From NCBI GenBank assembly GCA_026120035.1, contig JALRME010000001.1:2865909-2929908 (forward strand): a stretch of 64,000 nt of DNA, in the 5' to 3' direction. This DNA is from Coleophoma eucalyptorum (Eukaryota; Ascomycota; Leotiomycetes; Helotiales; Dermateaceae). The translations under genes and the position numbers were made by a program. The notes under the pieces are model-generated. The model saw only the letters and a program-made list of their open reading frames with translations, had not been told where the DNA came from and did no database searches. Position 1 is the stretch's first letter. Every line of letters begins with the position of its first letter. Below are positions 24,191-35,996 of this stretch, in pieces.

Positions 24191-25135
24191 TGACAACATA
24201 CAAGAAGCCCCAAAGTGGATGGAATAGTCTTTGCCACACTCTGTTTCTCCTTCCTATTAGTGACGGATAAGGGTTTAGAGTTCATATATCGTACACACAT
24301 AGCGGGAGTTTGGCCTTGTTCAATGGGACCTTTTGCGTTTGTTTGGCTCTGCTTGCTTACCTCAGCATTGCTTGTAAGGTAGCTACGCTTATCATGGCAT
24401 GAGCATAGATATCGGATATAACTTTCTTGTATTGTGTGTAGTCATTATGCTCCTCTTATATATATGCTCTTTAATGCTTCGCCGTTTTCCGTTATAAACG
24501 CTAGTCGAGAATGCAAGATGATAATGCATGTGTGCAAAAGATGCTATCATCTTGCTACATGTAATAGTCACCGTCAACGAAGTACATTTAAGATTGGATG
24601 AAAAGCAGCGAATTGAAGAATAAATCCTCTCTGCATCCCAGTTCCCCCATGCTGCGGTCTTCGTCATGCGATCTTCTGTCTGTGAATCAGGAAGCCTATG
24701 GGTCAACCATTTTGCAGACAAACACCGTTGAGATGCATACTCACCACCTCATAATCTCGAGTCAGATGGATTTATTACCACATTTCACTATAAAACACCA
24801 ATCAGGGAATGCGTGAGTTGAGGGTCATAAAGTCACGTCCATTTCTTTTTCCATTTTCCAATACTGATTTCATTCAGTGTCCATCCTGTCCATCCTTCTT
24901 CATCTCAATCCAGCAGGATGTGACCCTAAGGCAGCGGAGAACAGTAACAAGCAGAAATACGCTTTCTCGAAAGGGAATAGAGAAAAACAAGAAGAAAATA
25001 TCAAGCCTGCCAGCCTGCCGCCCACAATCCCCAAAGGTGCGGACTTTGAAAAAGAACATTTGTGTTCTCTGTGAACATATAAAAAAAGGGTAGACAAGAG
25101 GAGTCCGGCCAAGTCAAAGAACACAAAAGGAGTAA
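24191..25135. other. Convergent 3' region LSD1/CaM kinase, no gene seen
   Basis: 945 bp between two converging stop codons. It is AT-rich in the middle and near 24940-25090. Small open frames are purine-rich and not gene-like. Confidence 0.55.
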
Positions 25136-26583
<1,448 letters not shown>

Positions 26584-27678
26584 TTTGAATAATAGAATCT
26601 GGCGATAAGGCGCGTGGTTTGTAGGAATCAGGCTCTGGCTGGTCTAGGATGAACAAGATCCATTCAGGAGAGCCAGTAACATGTGGGGTAAGAATCCTAG
26701 AACTCACAACTCATCGTGCCTGCCAAATATCAACGATCTTCAAACTCAAAAAGATATTCCTGGGGGGGCTTCTCTGCAGCGCGGGTGGTCTTGTGAGATC
26801 TTCGTGTTTTGGGCACGTACGTTGGAGGTGGAGGGAGAGAAGCAGACGATTCGTGGTAGTGGGGTTCGTCAAGAGAGGAGCCGCACTCAAGAGAATGGGT
26901 CGAGCAAGGATGACGAGAGTTGAAGGAAAGAGAAGGAGCCTGCAACGTCGCTGAAAGGATTGCGCGAGTCTCCTAATATCTTTATTGCGAGTGTAAGGAG
27001 AGCTGAAGGCCAGGTTATGAAAGAGGGCTGAAAATAGCTGTGTTGACGGCTCTGCCTCACCAGACTGACAGGGTGTGTGCTAAGCCCGCATGTGGTAGAG
27101 GGGCATCTCCAGTCTGAGCCACTTCAGGAAATTTCCCGCATTTTGCTTTTGTGACGAGGCTGATGGGAGCTGGTACTGTACAGTAAGTATCTCGCAGAGC
27201 TTTCCATTTCCAGATGCCTTATCTTCCAGGATCTTGAAGATCTGCCGACTAGACGGAGAGAGAATATATTTCTTGCAGGTAGCATTGTTTTCCTCGCGTT
27301 CAGATGAGAAACAGCCCTGCCTTACCATTGCCATCCCTGCCCCGCCTCTGGCTCGTCCCTCGTCGCTCGTCCCTAACCGATTACGACCTCGTCCGATAAG
27401 CTTTCCCCCTTCAAGCTGACCCGGCCTGCGTGACCTCACACTCAGTTTCTGGACCGCCTCTCACTCAGTTCTGTACATCTTTCTGCCGGGCGAAGAAGGA
27501 GAGAATATCACCTGTTACGCTTCATCACTTTCGAGCGCAGACACCCGGACAAAGTCCATCTTTGTAGTTCGACTACTACGGTCGAGACAAAAGCCGGCGA
27601 GACGTCCACGACGCACCTGCATTTTTCTTTCCATAGGAAGAGGACAGGTCAAGAACTGCTGCGACACTACTTGCCGCC
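26584..27678. promoter_or_regulatory. Divergent intergenic region, CaM kinase / Ubc16
   Basis: 1.1 kb separates outward-facing genes and must contain both promoters. It has a purine-rich block near 26830-26960 and GC-rich leader sequence near 27480-27660. Open frames here overlap on both strands and lack recognisable motifs, so I list none. Confidence 0.5.
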
Positions 27679-28320
27679 ATGGCCTTCGCATCTAAACGAC
27701 TGGCGAAGGAGTTGCACAAGGTACGAACTTGCAGAGCGCACTCCTCTAAATGGCACGATGATCATGTAAGAACGAGCCACTGACTGTCCCTCTTGCAGAT
27801 CCATGGAAGTCTGCCTCCAGGAATCGAGCTTGTGCAAGCCGAAGGCTTTGATGAATGGCTGCTAGATATCAAGGTCCTGGATGCGAATCCGTTATACATG
27901 AACCAGACCTACCGATTAAAATTCAAGTTTAGCTCCTCATATCCCATTGGTACAGCACCACCAACATCCGTCCATCCCCCTTCTCCAAATGCAGATTCTC
28001 CACAGAAGCACAGATTATATACATATGCTAACTACTTTTTTTTCCTTGTAGAGCCTCCAGAAGTCACCTTCCTCAACCTGCCAGACCGCCCCATACCCAT
28101 GCATCCACACATCTACTCTAACGGTATCATCTGCCTCGATCTCCTAGGCCAGCAGGGCTGGTCACCTGTACAGAACGTAGAGAGTATATGCATGAGCTTG
28201 CAAAGCATGCTGACGGGAAACACTAAGAATGAGCGACCTGAAGGCGACGAGGGTTTTGTGAAACACAACCGCAAGCGACCTCGAGACATTGATTTCTACT
28301 ATCACGACAATACGGTCTAG
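27679..28320 (+). CDS. ubc16: Ubiquitin-conjugating enzyme E2, UBE2W/Ubc16 type
   Basis: E2 enzyme of the class represented by human UBE2W, known to ubiquitinate protein N-termini, and fission yeast Ubc16. Three exons, 27679-27720, 27799-27949 and 28052-28320, encode 153 residues, close to human UBE2W. The UBC fold is recognisable from GFDEWLLDIKVLDANPLYMNQTY, SSYPIEPPEVTFLN and HPHIYSNGIICLDLL; the active cysteine is about residue 92. GWSPVQNVESICMSLQSML follows the active site. As in the UBE2W class, the usual HPN tripeptide is altered. The tail is basic (KHNRKRPRDIDFYYHDN), typical of this class. Intron 2 is 102 bp and contains no stop in the frame of the gene. Confidence 0.93.
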
Positions 28321-28712
28321 CGATGATCTTCCATAAGAGAATTTAGAGAATCTGGAGGAGAAACAAACTCTATTGAATTATTTGTATATGGAAAACTCCG
28401 ATGAAATGGTTGGGCCTGGCTTAGGAAATGGCGTTCGTTCTGCTGGGGCATATCATTAAAGTCTGGGACTCATTCAAAGCGGTGTTTCTATAAGTGAAAT
28501 TGGGAACCTGGTGGACGGATGGACAGATTAGCATTTCTTGCATGGCGTTCTTCTCTTGCCTTAGAAGGTCTCTATCCGTGTTTGCGGAGGCCTTTCCTCA
28601 ATCGAAGTCAGAAAATATATAGTACAGAATTAGTCTGGCCGCCTATAATGAGTTGTGGTGTGTGACATTATGATGGACACTTTTGAGTTTTCAGCATTGA
28701 TAGATCACAGGT
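28321..28712. other. Convergent 3' region Ubc16/COQ6
   Basis: 392 bp between converging stop codons; nothing recognisable seen. Confidence 0.55.
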
Positions 28713-30200
28713 CTACACGCCCTGCCCCGCAGCCTGTCGCATGAAAAACTGCTTGACAGGTGTCATAGCATCAACAGCTCGGAGCCCCAAGCTCCTCAGC
28801 CCAACTACTGGGCCACTCTCGACAGAATACAGTTTGTGTAATTTGTCACAAACACCTAGCAAGACGTGATTTTTGGTATAGCGATCCGCCACGTATGTCT
28901 CGAGACTCATACGCGCGCCAATATCCATGCCGTGCGTGACACTGTACGCAATATTCCGGACAAGAGACTCAACATCACCTTGTCCCTGATTGAGTCCTTG
29001 GCCAGCGAGTGGGTGGATAGTATGTGCTGCATCTCCCACGAGAGCCACACGCTCGCCGATGTATGTATCTGCGTGCCGAAGCTTGAGCGGGAACGAGGCA
29101 ACACTACCTTCTTGCACACCAACCACTCGTGCTGGAACATGCTGCACATCAAATGGTGTGTGCTTCTCCCGCCAGATCAGTTCATCGACCTGCCCTGCTT
29201 CCATGGTATGCATGTATGCTAGGTCCGTGGTACCGAGTCTGAAAGCAGCGTTTACCAATGCCATGAAATCCATCGGTGATAATGACTTGAGCTTGGCTGC
29301 TAATGCTGGAGTCGTACTCCAGACCAAAGTTGCAAAGTCTCCAGGCAAGGGCAGCATTGCCACTGGTCCAGTGGGGAGGAATCTCTGGTAAGCTGTTTTG
29401 CGATTGGCTTGTCCATCAAGTAGCAGAGTTGCAACAACTCCGTGACGGTTATAGTCCCAGCCGCTACTATCAATTCCAGCGAACGTTCGCACAGGACTAT
29501 TCTGTCCATCAGCACCCACCAAAAGCCGAGCTGCCATTTGTCTTCCATTCGCTAATTCCACCACCGGCCAAGATCTAAGGTCCAGATCCTCGCTTTCCTC
29601 ACCAAGCTTGATTCCCTCCACCTTTTGTCCGTCGTAGATATTAACGCCTCCCAGCTCATCAATTCGCTCAAGTAATCCCCTTGTTAGATTGGCATTCTCG
29701 TTCATATAAGCAATCGTTCTCCCCGTCCTCTCGCCAGTACCATTCGCAGGGTCTATCCACTCAAACCCAATCCTAGCTCCAGTAACACCATCCCAGACTT
29801 GCATTTCCTCATACTCTTGTACCCTCTCCTTCCTTAGCTTCTGCCACACCCCAATGTTATCCAGAAACCTCACAGAAGCAGGAGTCAAGGAACTGCATCT
29901 ATTCGAGAATTGCCCTTCCGGTAGGTCCCACGTTCGGGTCCGTGATAGGTCCTGGGATTCGATTAAGGCAAGTTTCAATCCGCTCGTTGCTGGTGAACTT
30001 CGTAAAGCTGCTAACAGACTGAGACCTGCTGGTCCGCCACCAACACAGACTACATCGTAGATCTCAGGTGATTTGAGTGTGGACGTTGTCGAGGCATATG
30101 ATCGACGCTGTCGACGAATCTGCTGGGTGCAATTGTTACAAATGTAGTTACTGAGTTGTCGCGCCCTTAAGGCTCGAGATATAGAGGGTGTAGGGTTCAT
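28713..30200 (-). CDS. COQ6: Ubiquinone biosynthesis monooxygenase COQ6
   Basis: Mitochondrial FAD-dependent hydroxylase that adds the C5 hydroxyl in coenzyme Q synthesis. A single exon of 495 residues, unusual in this intron-rich window. Residues 1-45 are basic and serine-rich (ALRARQLSNY, QIRRQRRSYASTT), a mitochondrial presequence. The FAD Rossmann motif VVCVGGGPAGLSLL is at about 50-63, the ARLLVGADGQNSPVR motif lies mid-protein, and ERVALVGDAAHTIHPLAGQG is the second FAD-contact motif of UbiH/COQ6 hydroxylases. YNRHGVVATL and QRFLPTGPVAMLPLP are typical of the family. Its length fits fungal Coq6. The presequence contains CNNC, an unusual cysteine pair of unknown meaning. Confidence 0.95.
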   Translation of the reverse strand: MNPTPSISRALRARQLSNYICNNCTQQIRRQRRSYASTTSTLKSPEIYDVVCVGGGPAGLSLLAALRSSPATSGLKLALIESQDLSRTRTWDLPEGQFSNRCSSLTPASVRFLDNIGVWQKLRKERVQEYEEMQVWDGVTGARIGFEWIDPANGTGERTGRTIAYMNENANLTRGLLERIDELGGVNIYDGQKVEGIKLGEESEDLDLRSWPVVELANGRQMAARLLVGADGQNSPVRTFAGIDSSGWDYNRHGVVATLLLDGQANRKTAYQRFLPTGPVAMLPLPGDFATLVWSTTPALAAKLKSLSPMDFMALVNAAFRLGTTDLAYMHTMEAGQVDELIWREKHTPFDVQHVPARVVGVQEGSVASFPLKLRHADTYIGERVALVGDAAHTIHPLAGQGLNQGQGDVESLVRNIAYSVTHGMDIGARMSLETYVADRYTKNHVLLGVCDKLHKLYSVESGPVVGLRSLGLRAVDAMTPVKQFFMRQAAGQGV

Positions 30201-32733
30201 TATTAAAGAATTGGGAGGTTACAGATTGTAAGGTTGTCCGAAATGGGCAATGAGCTTGATCTTTTTAGACGCGTTAAGCGCGGGTTTTTGGGGTTATCAT
30301 TCTTGGCGTTAGTTTAAAGTCACCCCCATCTTCCATGAGCAGTGGGTAATCATTTTTAATTGATTATATTCTTATTTCCCACCAAGTCCTTTTCTGCTTA
30401 TCTCTTTACTAATACCCAATTCAAGTTCTGAAGCATCCCGTCTTTGAGGCATACTAATCGCGGACCATTATTCGCGAAGGGCTTCATTATGAGCATCGCA
30501 TACATTTGTTCTTAACTCCTACGAGCTTTCCTTACTCGAAATTGGTTACAAAAGGAGTTGACAAATTACCAGAGCAATCAATACTTTCGGAATGCACCAT
30601 GCAAGATCTGACGACAATAATCCTCTTGTCCTGCAGAATCCAAGTGATTATGATGCATTTGTTTTAAGCTTCCTATATCAAATCCTGACATATTTTTGTT
30701 CTCACCAAGCACATTGTCACCACTGCATGATCACGTCTATTTTTAACTCAATATGCTGAGTTACATTGCACAGATCAAGAAATTTTTCGAGTCCTGTAGT
30801 GCAAGAGAGTTCCATTCGAATTTATTGTGTAACGGCATAAATTACAAGGAAACGAATGTAATAATATCCGATGAACGACAGGTATACCTAATGGTCTAGA
30901 TATTCTTTCCATCGTACAACTCAGATGATCTAAGGAGACTGTCTCGTGGAAGATTATCCCACAACATGCGCTCGTCCCAGGGTTGCTTTAATATTTGAGA
31001 GTGAATGTCGAGTTCACCGATGACCCGCATAGGAGGGCTACTCGTATTGTGACAAAATTACTTCCCACAGCTTTATTATGACTACACTACTGAAAACCGA
31101 TACAGGCGAGTACTCCGAGCCTTTTCTTGGAGTAGACTATCGGTTTACAAGCGGCTTCAGTAGTGGAGATCCGCTGTAGCAAATCTCCGCCCAAATGAGA
31201 ATGATCAAACATAGTAGACCGGATAAGCAGCAAAGACGTTGCACATTTGTATTACCTACAGGACATCAATGAGAAGAAAGAAAAGTAGACAGATTTTGCA
31301 ATACAGCTTTTGCAGTGCATTAGCGTCGCTCCAGAATGCGAGAATATGCAGGATCAAGTGGCATGCATGCTTCCTGCCGTGGCAGGAGGGACACCTGCAT
31401 GAATGCAGATGGTGCCAGGGCCCCAAGCAGTCACGTTTGGTGAATTGAAATCTGGAGACAACGAACGGTCGTGCTCTTAAGATTAAGAGGGGACCTGATT
31501 TCAACGCGTGCGGCGCTAGAAGGAAATTTTGGAGCATCGAGAGTCGATATTGTTCGTACAGGCCTCGCACAGCACAGCACGGCGAAGCGGCAGCTAACGG
31601 GTAAGGGTCGGGCAGCTGCGCAACGCAGGACAACTGGTCAGGACTCTCCACTACGGCAGCTAGAAAGGAGAAGACTTCTGGAAAAGTCGACGGCCAGCAT
31701 CCGACGAGCTTCTCCCGGGTGACGTGCTCGAATTTGCTACGAGATCCATTTCCCCTGAGCGGAGTCCTTGCTGACTCGTAAGCACGATGAAGACTTCCTT
31801 GAACACACAGGACGACCCATTACCACACACCGCTGCGCGAAGGAGCCTTCAGGCTCCCATGCACCCCAACGCAACAAAGTTGGCGGGATGTGGTGTGCAC
31901 CTGCATGTACTGTACAGTGGTACAAGTAGTCAGAACCCAGCGAACAATGGACGAAGAGGTGATGCAGGTCGATCAAGACAGTAAGAGGCGCTGCAGAAAG
32001 CAGTAATGGTGGCGCCTTTTGTGTTGCTCGACGCCCATGCTTTTGGTTAGATTGCAGAGGATGGCGGGCAAGGGACAGGCAGTGTACAATAGGAACAGGG
32101 CGCTACCAAGAAAGATTGTCGATCAGATGAGGGGCCTTCCCGTCTACCATGCTATAATCCTCCCGTTCGGTTTGGAAACCAGTTCCAGAGAGAGCTCCAA
32201 AGTTACTGCTGCCGCTACCTACCGACGGCCAGGAGGGAAAGAATGGACAAGACACTCAATAATGCTCTGGCTTGAAATTAAGAGGTGTAAGACGGATGCC
32301 ACGACTGCGAGGTGTGAAAATCATTGAGACTATAGCACAACTGAGACAAAAAGCCCGTAATTGGCACTAGATGATACCTTAATAATTACCCCCGAGCTCC
32401 TTTCCCTACCCCTACTTCCTGTGCTCCTGCCAGATACCGGCACCTTGTCCAGAGAGAGGCCCGAACCTTTTCGCTAGCTACTGTCCTTCCACAACACTCA
32501 CTCAATCCATCTTTCGCAAGAAATTACCTTTCTCATCGGCCACTTCAATTCCATCACCGTCTTTCCCATTGTCACCTTCCAATTCGACTTGCTGCGTGCT
32601 GTTGGATCTTCAACGCTCTTGCTTGTTCGCCCTGCTCACCTCCTTCTCCGCCACCTTGGCTCTTGAATATACGAGCCCCGCCCCCCTCCTAACTCTCGAA
32701 TTGATACTGCCTCCTTGTCGAAGCGCAACAATA
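30201..32733. other. Long intergenic region, partly AT-rich, no gene supported
   Basis: 2.5 kb between the divergent COQ6 and SDR genes. The left half (about 30300-31240) is AT-rich and contains only tiny open frames. The right half is of mixed composition with overlapping open frames of 60-130 codons (for example 31256-31651 minus and 31471-31722 plus) that show no domain, no biased codon pattern I could see and no splice-compatible partners. The last 300 bases are C/T-rich leader. I saw no repeat or transposon remnant. Confidence 0.5.
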
Positions 32734-34055
32734 ATGGCAGAAAAACCCGCCGTCCTTATCATTGGAGGTCTGGGTTACGTAGGCCGTTTTCTGGCTCTTC
32801 ACATTCAACAAAACAGCTTGGCCTCTGAAGTACGGATTGTCGACAAAGTCCTCCCACAGTTAGCATGGCTGGCACCAGAGTTCGAAGAAGCTTGTTCCCA
32901 GGACAAGTTCATGCAAGCTGATGCCAGCAAAGAACGTACGTTACGCCTCATCTGCGTCGCTCCACACGCATCTTCGCCAATAACGAGAACTAATCAGCCG
33001 TTCGGAATCTAGAATCACTTGCCCGCATATTCGACCGCTCGAACGGAAAGGAATGGGACTATGTGTTCAACTGTGGCGGAGAGACGCGATACTCGCAGGA
33101 GGATGAGGTCTATAAAGTTCGGTCACTGGCTCTCAGTGTGGCAGTTGGAAAGGAAGCGGCGAAGAGGGGCGTGAAGTGCTTCGTAGAACTGAGTACAGGC
33201 ATGGTCTACAAATCCGACAGCCAACCGAGTAAGGAAGGTGACAAGCTCAAGCCATGGAGCAAAATCGCAGTCTTCAAGTTACAGGCAGAAGAACAATTGG
33301 CGAAGATTGAGGGGTAAGTGGAGCTCGATGTCTTGCGAATGATGGCAATCAGGTGCTCGTCTGAAAAAGGCGGAAGGGCATATTGAAAAATGATAGACTG
33401 ACCTTACTGCAGACTCAACCTTGTCATCGCCCGCCTCGCACATGTATACGGCGACTATGTATCACAATCTATCGGAACCTCCTTATGCATGGCCCGCGTC
33501 TATCAAGATCTGCAGGAAGAGATGAAATGGTTATGGACCAAAGACCTCCGCATCAACACAGTACACATCAAAGACGTTTCGCGAGCGCTATTTAGTATTG
33601 CGGATTGGTATTCCGAGAAGAACAAAGCAAATTGGGATGAGGCGTCTATGGGTAAGGTCCCGACCTTCAATGTTGTAGACAAGGGTCAGACTTCGCAAGG
33701 AACCATGGCAGAACTTATTCACGAGATATTCAACATTGAAACGGGATTCCAGGGACAGCTCATTAGCACGTTTGCGAGGTTAAATATGGATAGTGTGGTC
33801 GATGATGTGAACGATGAGGTCCTACAACCGTGGGCAGAGCTACTAGCTGAAGCAGGGATCACCAGACCTGGTCCTCTAACACCATTCATGGAGAAAGAGC
33901 TATTGAAGGATACGGATCTTAGCATGGATGGTAGTAGGCTGGAGAAGATTGTAGGCTTCAAGCATGAAAAGCCCAGCATCAACAAGGCTGAGTTGGAAGC
34001 TGTAGTGGAAAGCTACAAACGGATTGGATGGTGGCCCGAAGCAAAAAAGGCATGA
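32734..34055 (+). CDS. Atypical SDR, NAD-dependent epimerase/dehydratase family
   Basis: Extended short-chain dehydrogenase fold of unknown substrate. Three exons, 32734-32935, 33013-33313 and 33413-34055, encode 381 residues. The Rossmann glycine motif is VLIIGGLGYVGRFLA at about 7-21. WDYVFNCGGETRYSQ and VAVGKEAAKRGVKCFVELST correspond to strands 4 and 5. LVIARLAHVYGDYVSQSIG and INTVHIKDVSRAL are typical epimerase-like segments. The Y-x-x-x-K catalytic pair is not visible: the segment aligned by position reads KIAVFK, with isoleucine where tyrosine is expected. This suggests an atypical SDR, perhaps a structural or binding protein. Exon joins give KEQSLARIF and KIEGLNLVIARL, both in frame. 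The ATG at 32734 is taken because the open frame upstream has no ATG in good position. Confidence 0.88.
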
Positions 34056-35214
34056 AGAACAGAGTACTACTATAGACGACAACGACCTTATATTTGATTT
34101 CAAGAGCACAAGCAAGGGACAGCAAACGCATACGAACTTGGTCACGTACCACAATACGACGAAATCTCATGATGACGAGCAAGCAGCCACACGCTACCCT
34201 CAAAAAAGTACGTCAGCGAGAGGCACAGAATGATACCAGGAGCGCAGTCTTTTATCGTCGTTTCTTTTGGTCTCTTTTCTCCACTATTCCGCGTTGAACG
34301 AGACACGGGCCAAACGCTTGTCTTCTTGTATATACATCTCCGCCACGACACACATTATCAAGCTGTTACGTTTTTTTGTTGCCAGTCTTCTCTTCCTAGT
34401 TATACACAGCGCCTCAAGTAATGGGCGGCGGCATGCATTCTCAGTTTTATGTTTCTTTGTCTTGTTTTGCTTTTCGTCATGTTTTGCTGTATCAACAATT
34501 TAGCCTTATAATGAAACAACTTTCTGTACTTTACCTGTCAAACCCTGTCCTTTGTTCATTGCATATTAGTTCCGTCTTTCCAGTCAGATTTTTCATTCTG
34601 TACTTAGCCACTGTATACGAACGTTCTAATAAGAATTCTATCGTACCAAGTTATGCCTCTTGATGACCATTGACAGACATTGTTGCCGCACTTAGTTTAT
34701 GGCATGGGCTGAGTTGACAGGCTCATTGGTGGCTATGTGAGATAAGAAATCAGGTAATAAAAACTTACACAATAGGACATGTCATTTCTGCTCTCAACAC
34801 CGAGGGTCACGACTCTAGCAAAGCTTCATAGGATCGCTTACAGAAAAGTCAAGCGAGTAGCTCATTAAAGCTAGAGGCTTCAGAGACGCAAGGGGGCCAG
34901 CAGAGTTGATTTTTTGTGTTAATTACGTTCTTTGGATTCTTGGTCAAGCGCTTTGGAGAGATAGATATATATATAGTGTCAGAGAGGCTTCTATAGGGCA
35001 GAACACCAACTAGTCTCATCGTGGTATTCCCTTCCACAACTCAAGTCGAAATGTCCCCGAAAGTTGAAGGTCTGATAAGAAGGCTGGCAGATCTAAACTA
35101 ATTCATCGATGATGACCAAATAATCTACAAAAAACCACTATTATTCCATCCTCCGAGTCGCCCCGCAGCTATCCCTCTCCCATTTATCATTACCAACCCC
35201 CCCCCCCTCGCCAT
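34056..35214. other. Convergent 3' region, no gene seen
   Basis: 1.16 kb, T-rich in 34260-34660, with an 11-base C run at 35197-35207. No supportable gene. Confidence 0.5.
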
Positions 35215-35996
35215 CTACCCAAAGAGCACCCTCAGATTCACAATGCACTCTCTACAAACCGGACACTTATATCTCTCTATGTGCTGCATCCCACTATAGT
35301 TCCTTCCTACATGAATTACGAAATCGCGAAGGCAGGGTCGACAACAGGTACGCCCGCAGGGTGTCAGGTAGACGTTGTCTGTGGTAGTATCTTGACAGAA
35401 ATTGCAGTTGTCTTGTTCCTCTTCCAACTCGGTAGGGGAAGATACCGTTGCTATTGCTCCTCGTGTCTCCCAAACCTCGGTCCCGATCGCTTTCTCGGAT
35501 GTGGCCTCGGGAGTTAAACTTAGAGTCTTCGTTGGCATGAACGTAAGGCTGAGCTGAACCTCGTCTCCACTCGTTCTGCAGCCGAGGAGCGCTCGCAGTA
35601 TCTAGAAACGTGGTCGCTGCACTACCTTGTCTGGGGTCTGTCAAAGACTCCAGATTCGATTCTGTGAGTGGCCGCCAAGGGAGGGGGTCCATGGGAGCTA
35701 CTTCTCGTCCATACCTATACCCGAAGTTGTAATAGCGTGAGTTTTGTGCCGAGAATGTACGGGGTGCTGCGTAGCGTTGTAAGGTGGTTTGTGGTGCAAA
35801 CCGCCGTTTCCATGGCTTTCGTGGCGGCGGTATTGAACTGGTGTGTTGACCTTGATACTGATAATCTCGGGCCTGGTCTGAAATCGAATCCGAATGTTGA
35901 GTAAATTCGATTTCCCATGGTTGTATAGAAATGTCGTGATCTAATGCCAGTAGATAATGACTTAATCAATCTACAAAACGGACTTGGGGAACTCAT
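35215..35996 (-). CDS. RING-like zinc finger protein (exon structure uncertain)
   Basis: The 3' exon is clear: from 35538 or further upstream to the stop at 35215, ending in a RING-like cysteine pattern. The ligands read C-x2-C (NCNFCQD), then TPCGRTCCRPC, then C-P-V-C in YKCPVCREC. Position 4 of the RING, normally histidine, is arginine in CGR. Upstream, a different frame (about 35640-35950) reads as Q/Y/P-rich coding-like sequence with RYYNFGYRYGREVAP. A good donor there (AG|GTATGG) and a CTGCAG acceptor ending at 35576 would join the frames, but other donors and acceptors also fit. The start codon is unresolved; an ATG at 35996 is only one candidate. It may be an E3 ubiquitin ligase, but that is inference. 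Confidence 0.5.

Noticed and set aside
31256..31722. Overlapping open frames on both strands in the COQ6/SDR gap
   Set aside because: Neither has a domain, splice-compatible neighbour or coding-like composition; their overlap suggests chance in GC-richer DNA.
32569..32733. N-terminal extension of the SDR
   Set aside because: The extension has no ATG start and reads as leader sequence; the Rossmann motif sits at the expected distance from the ATG at 32734.
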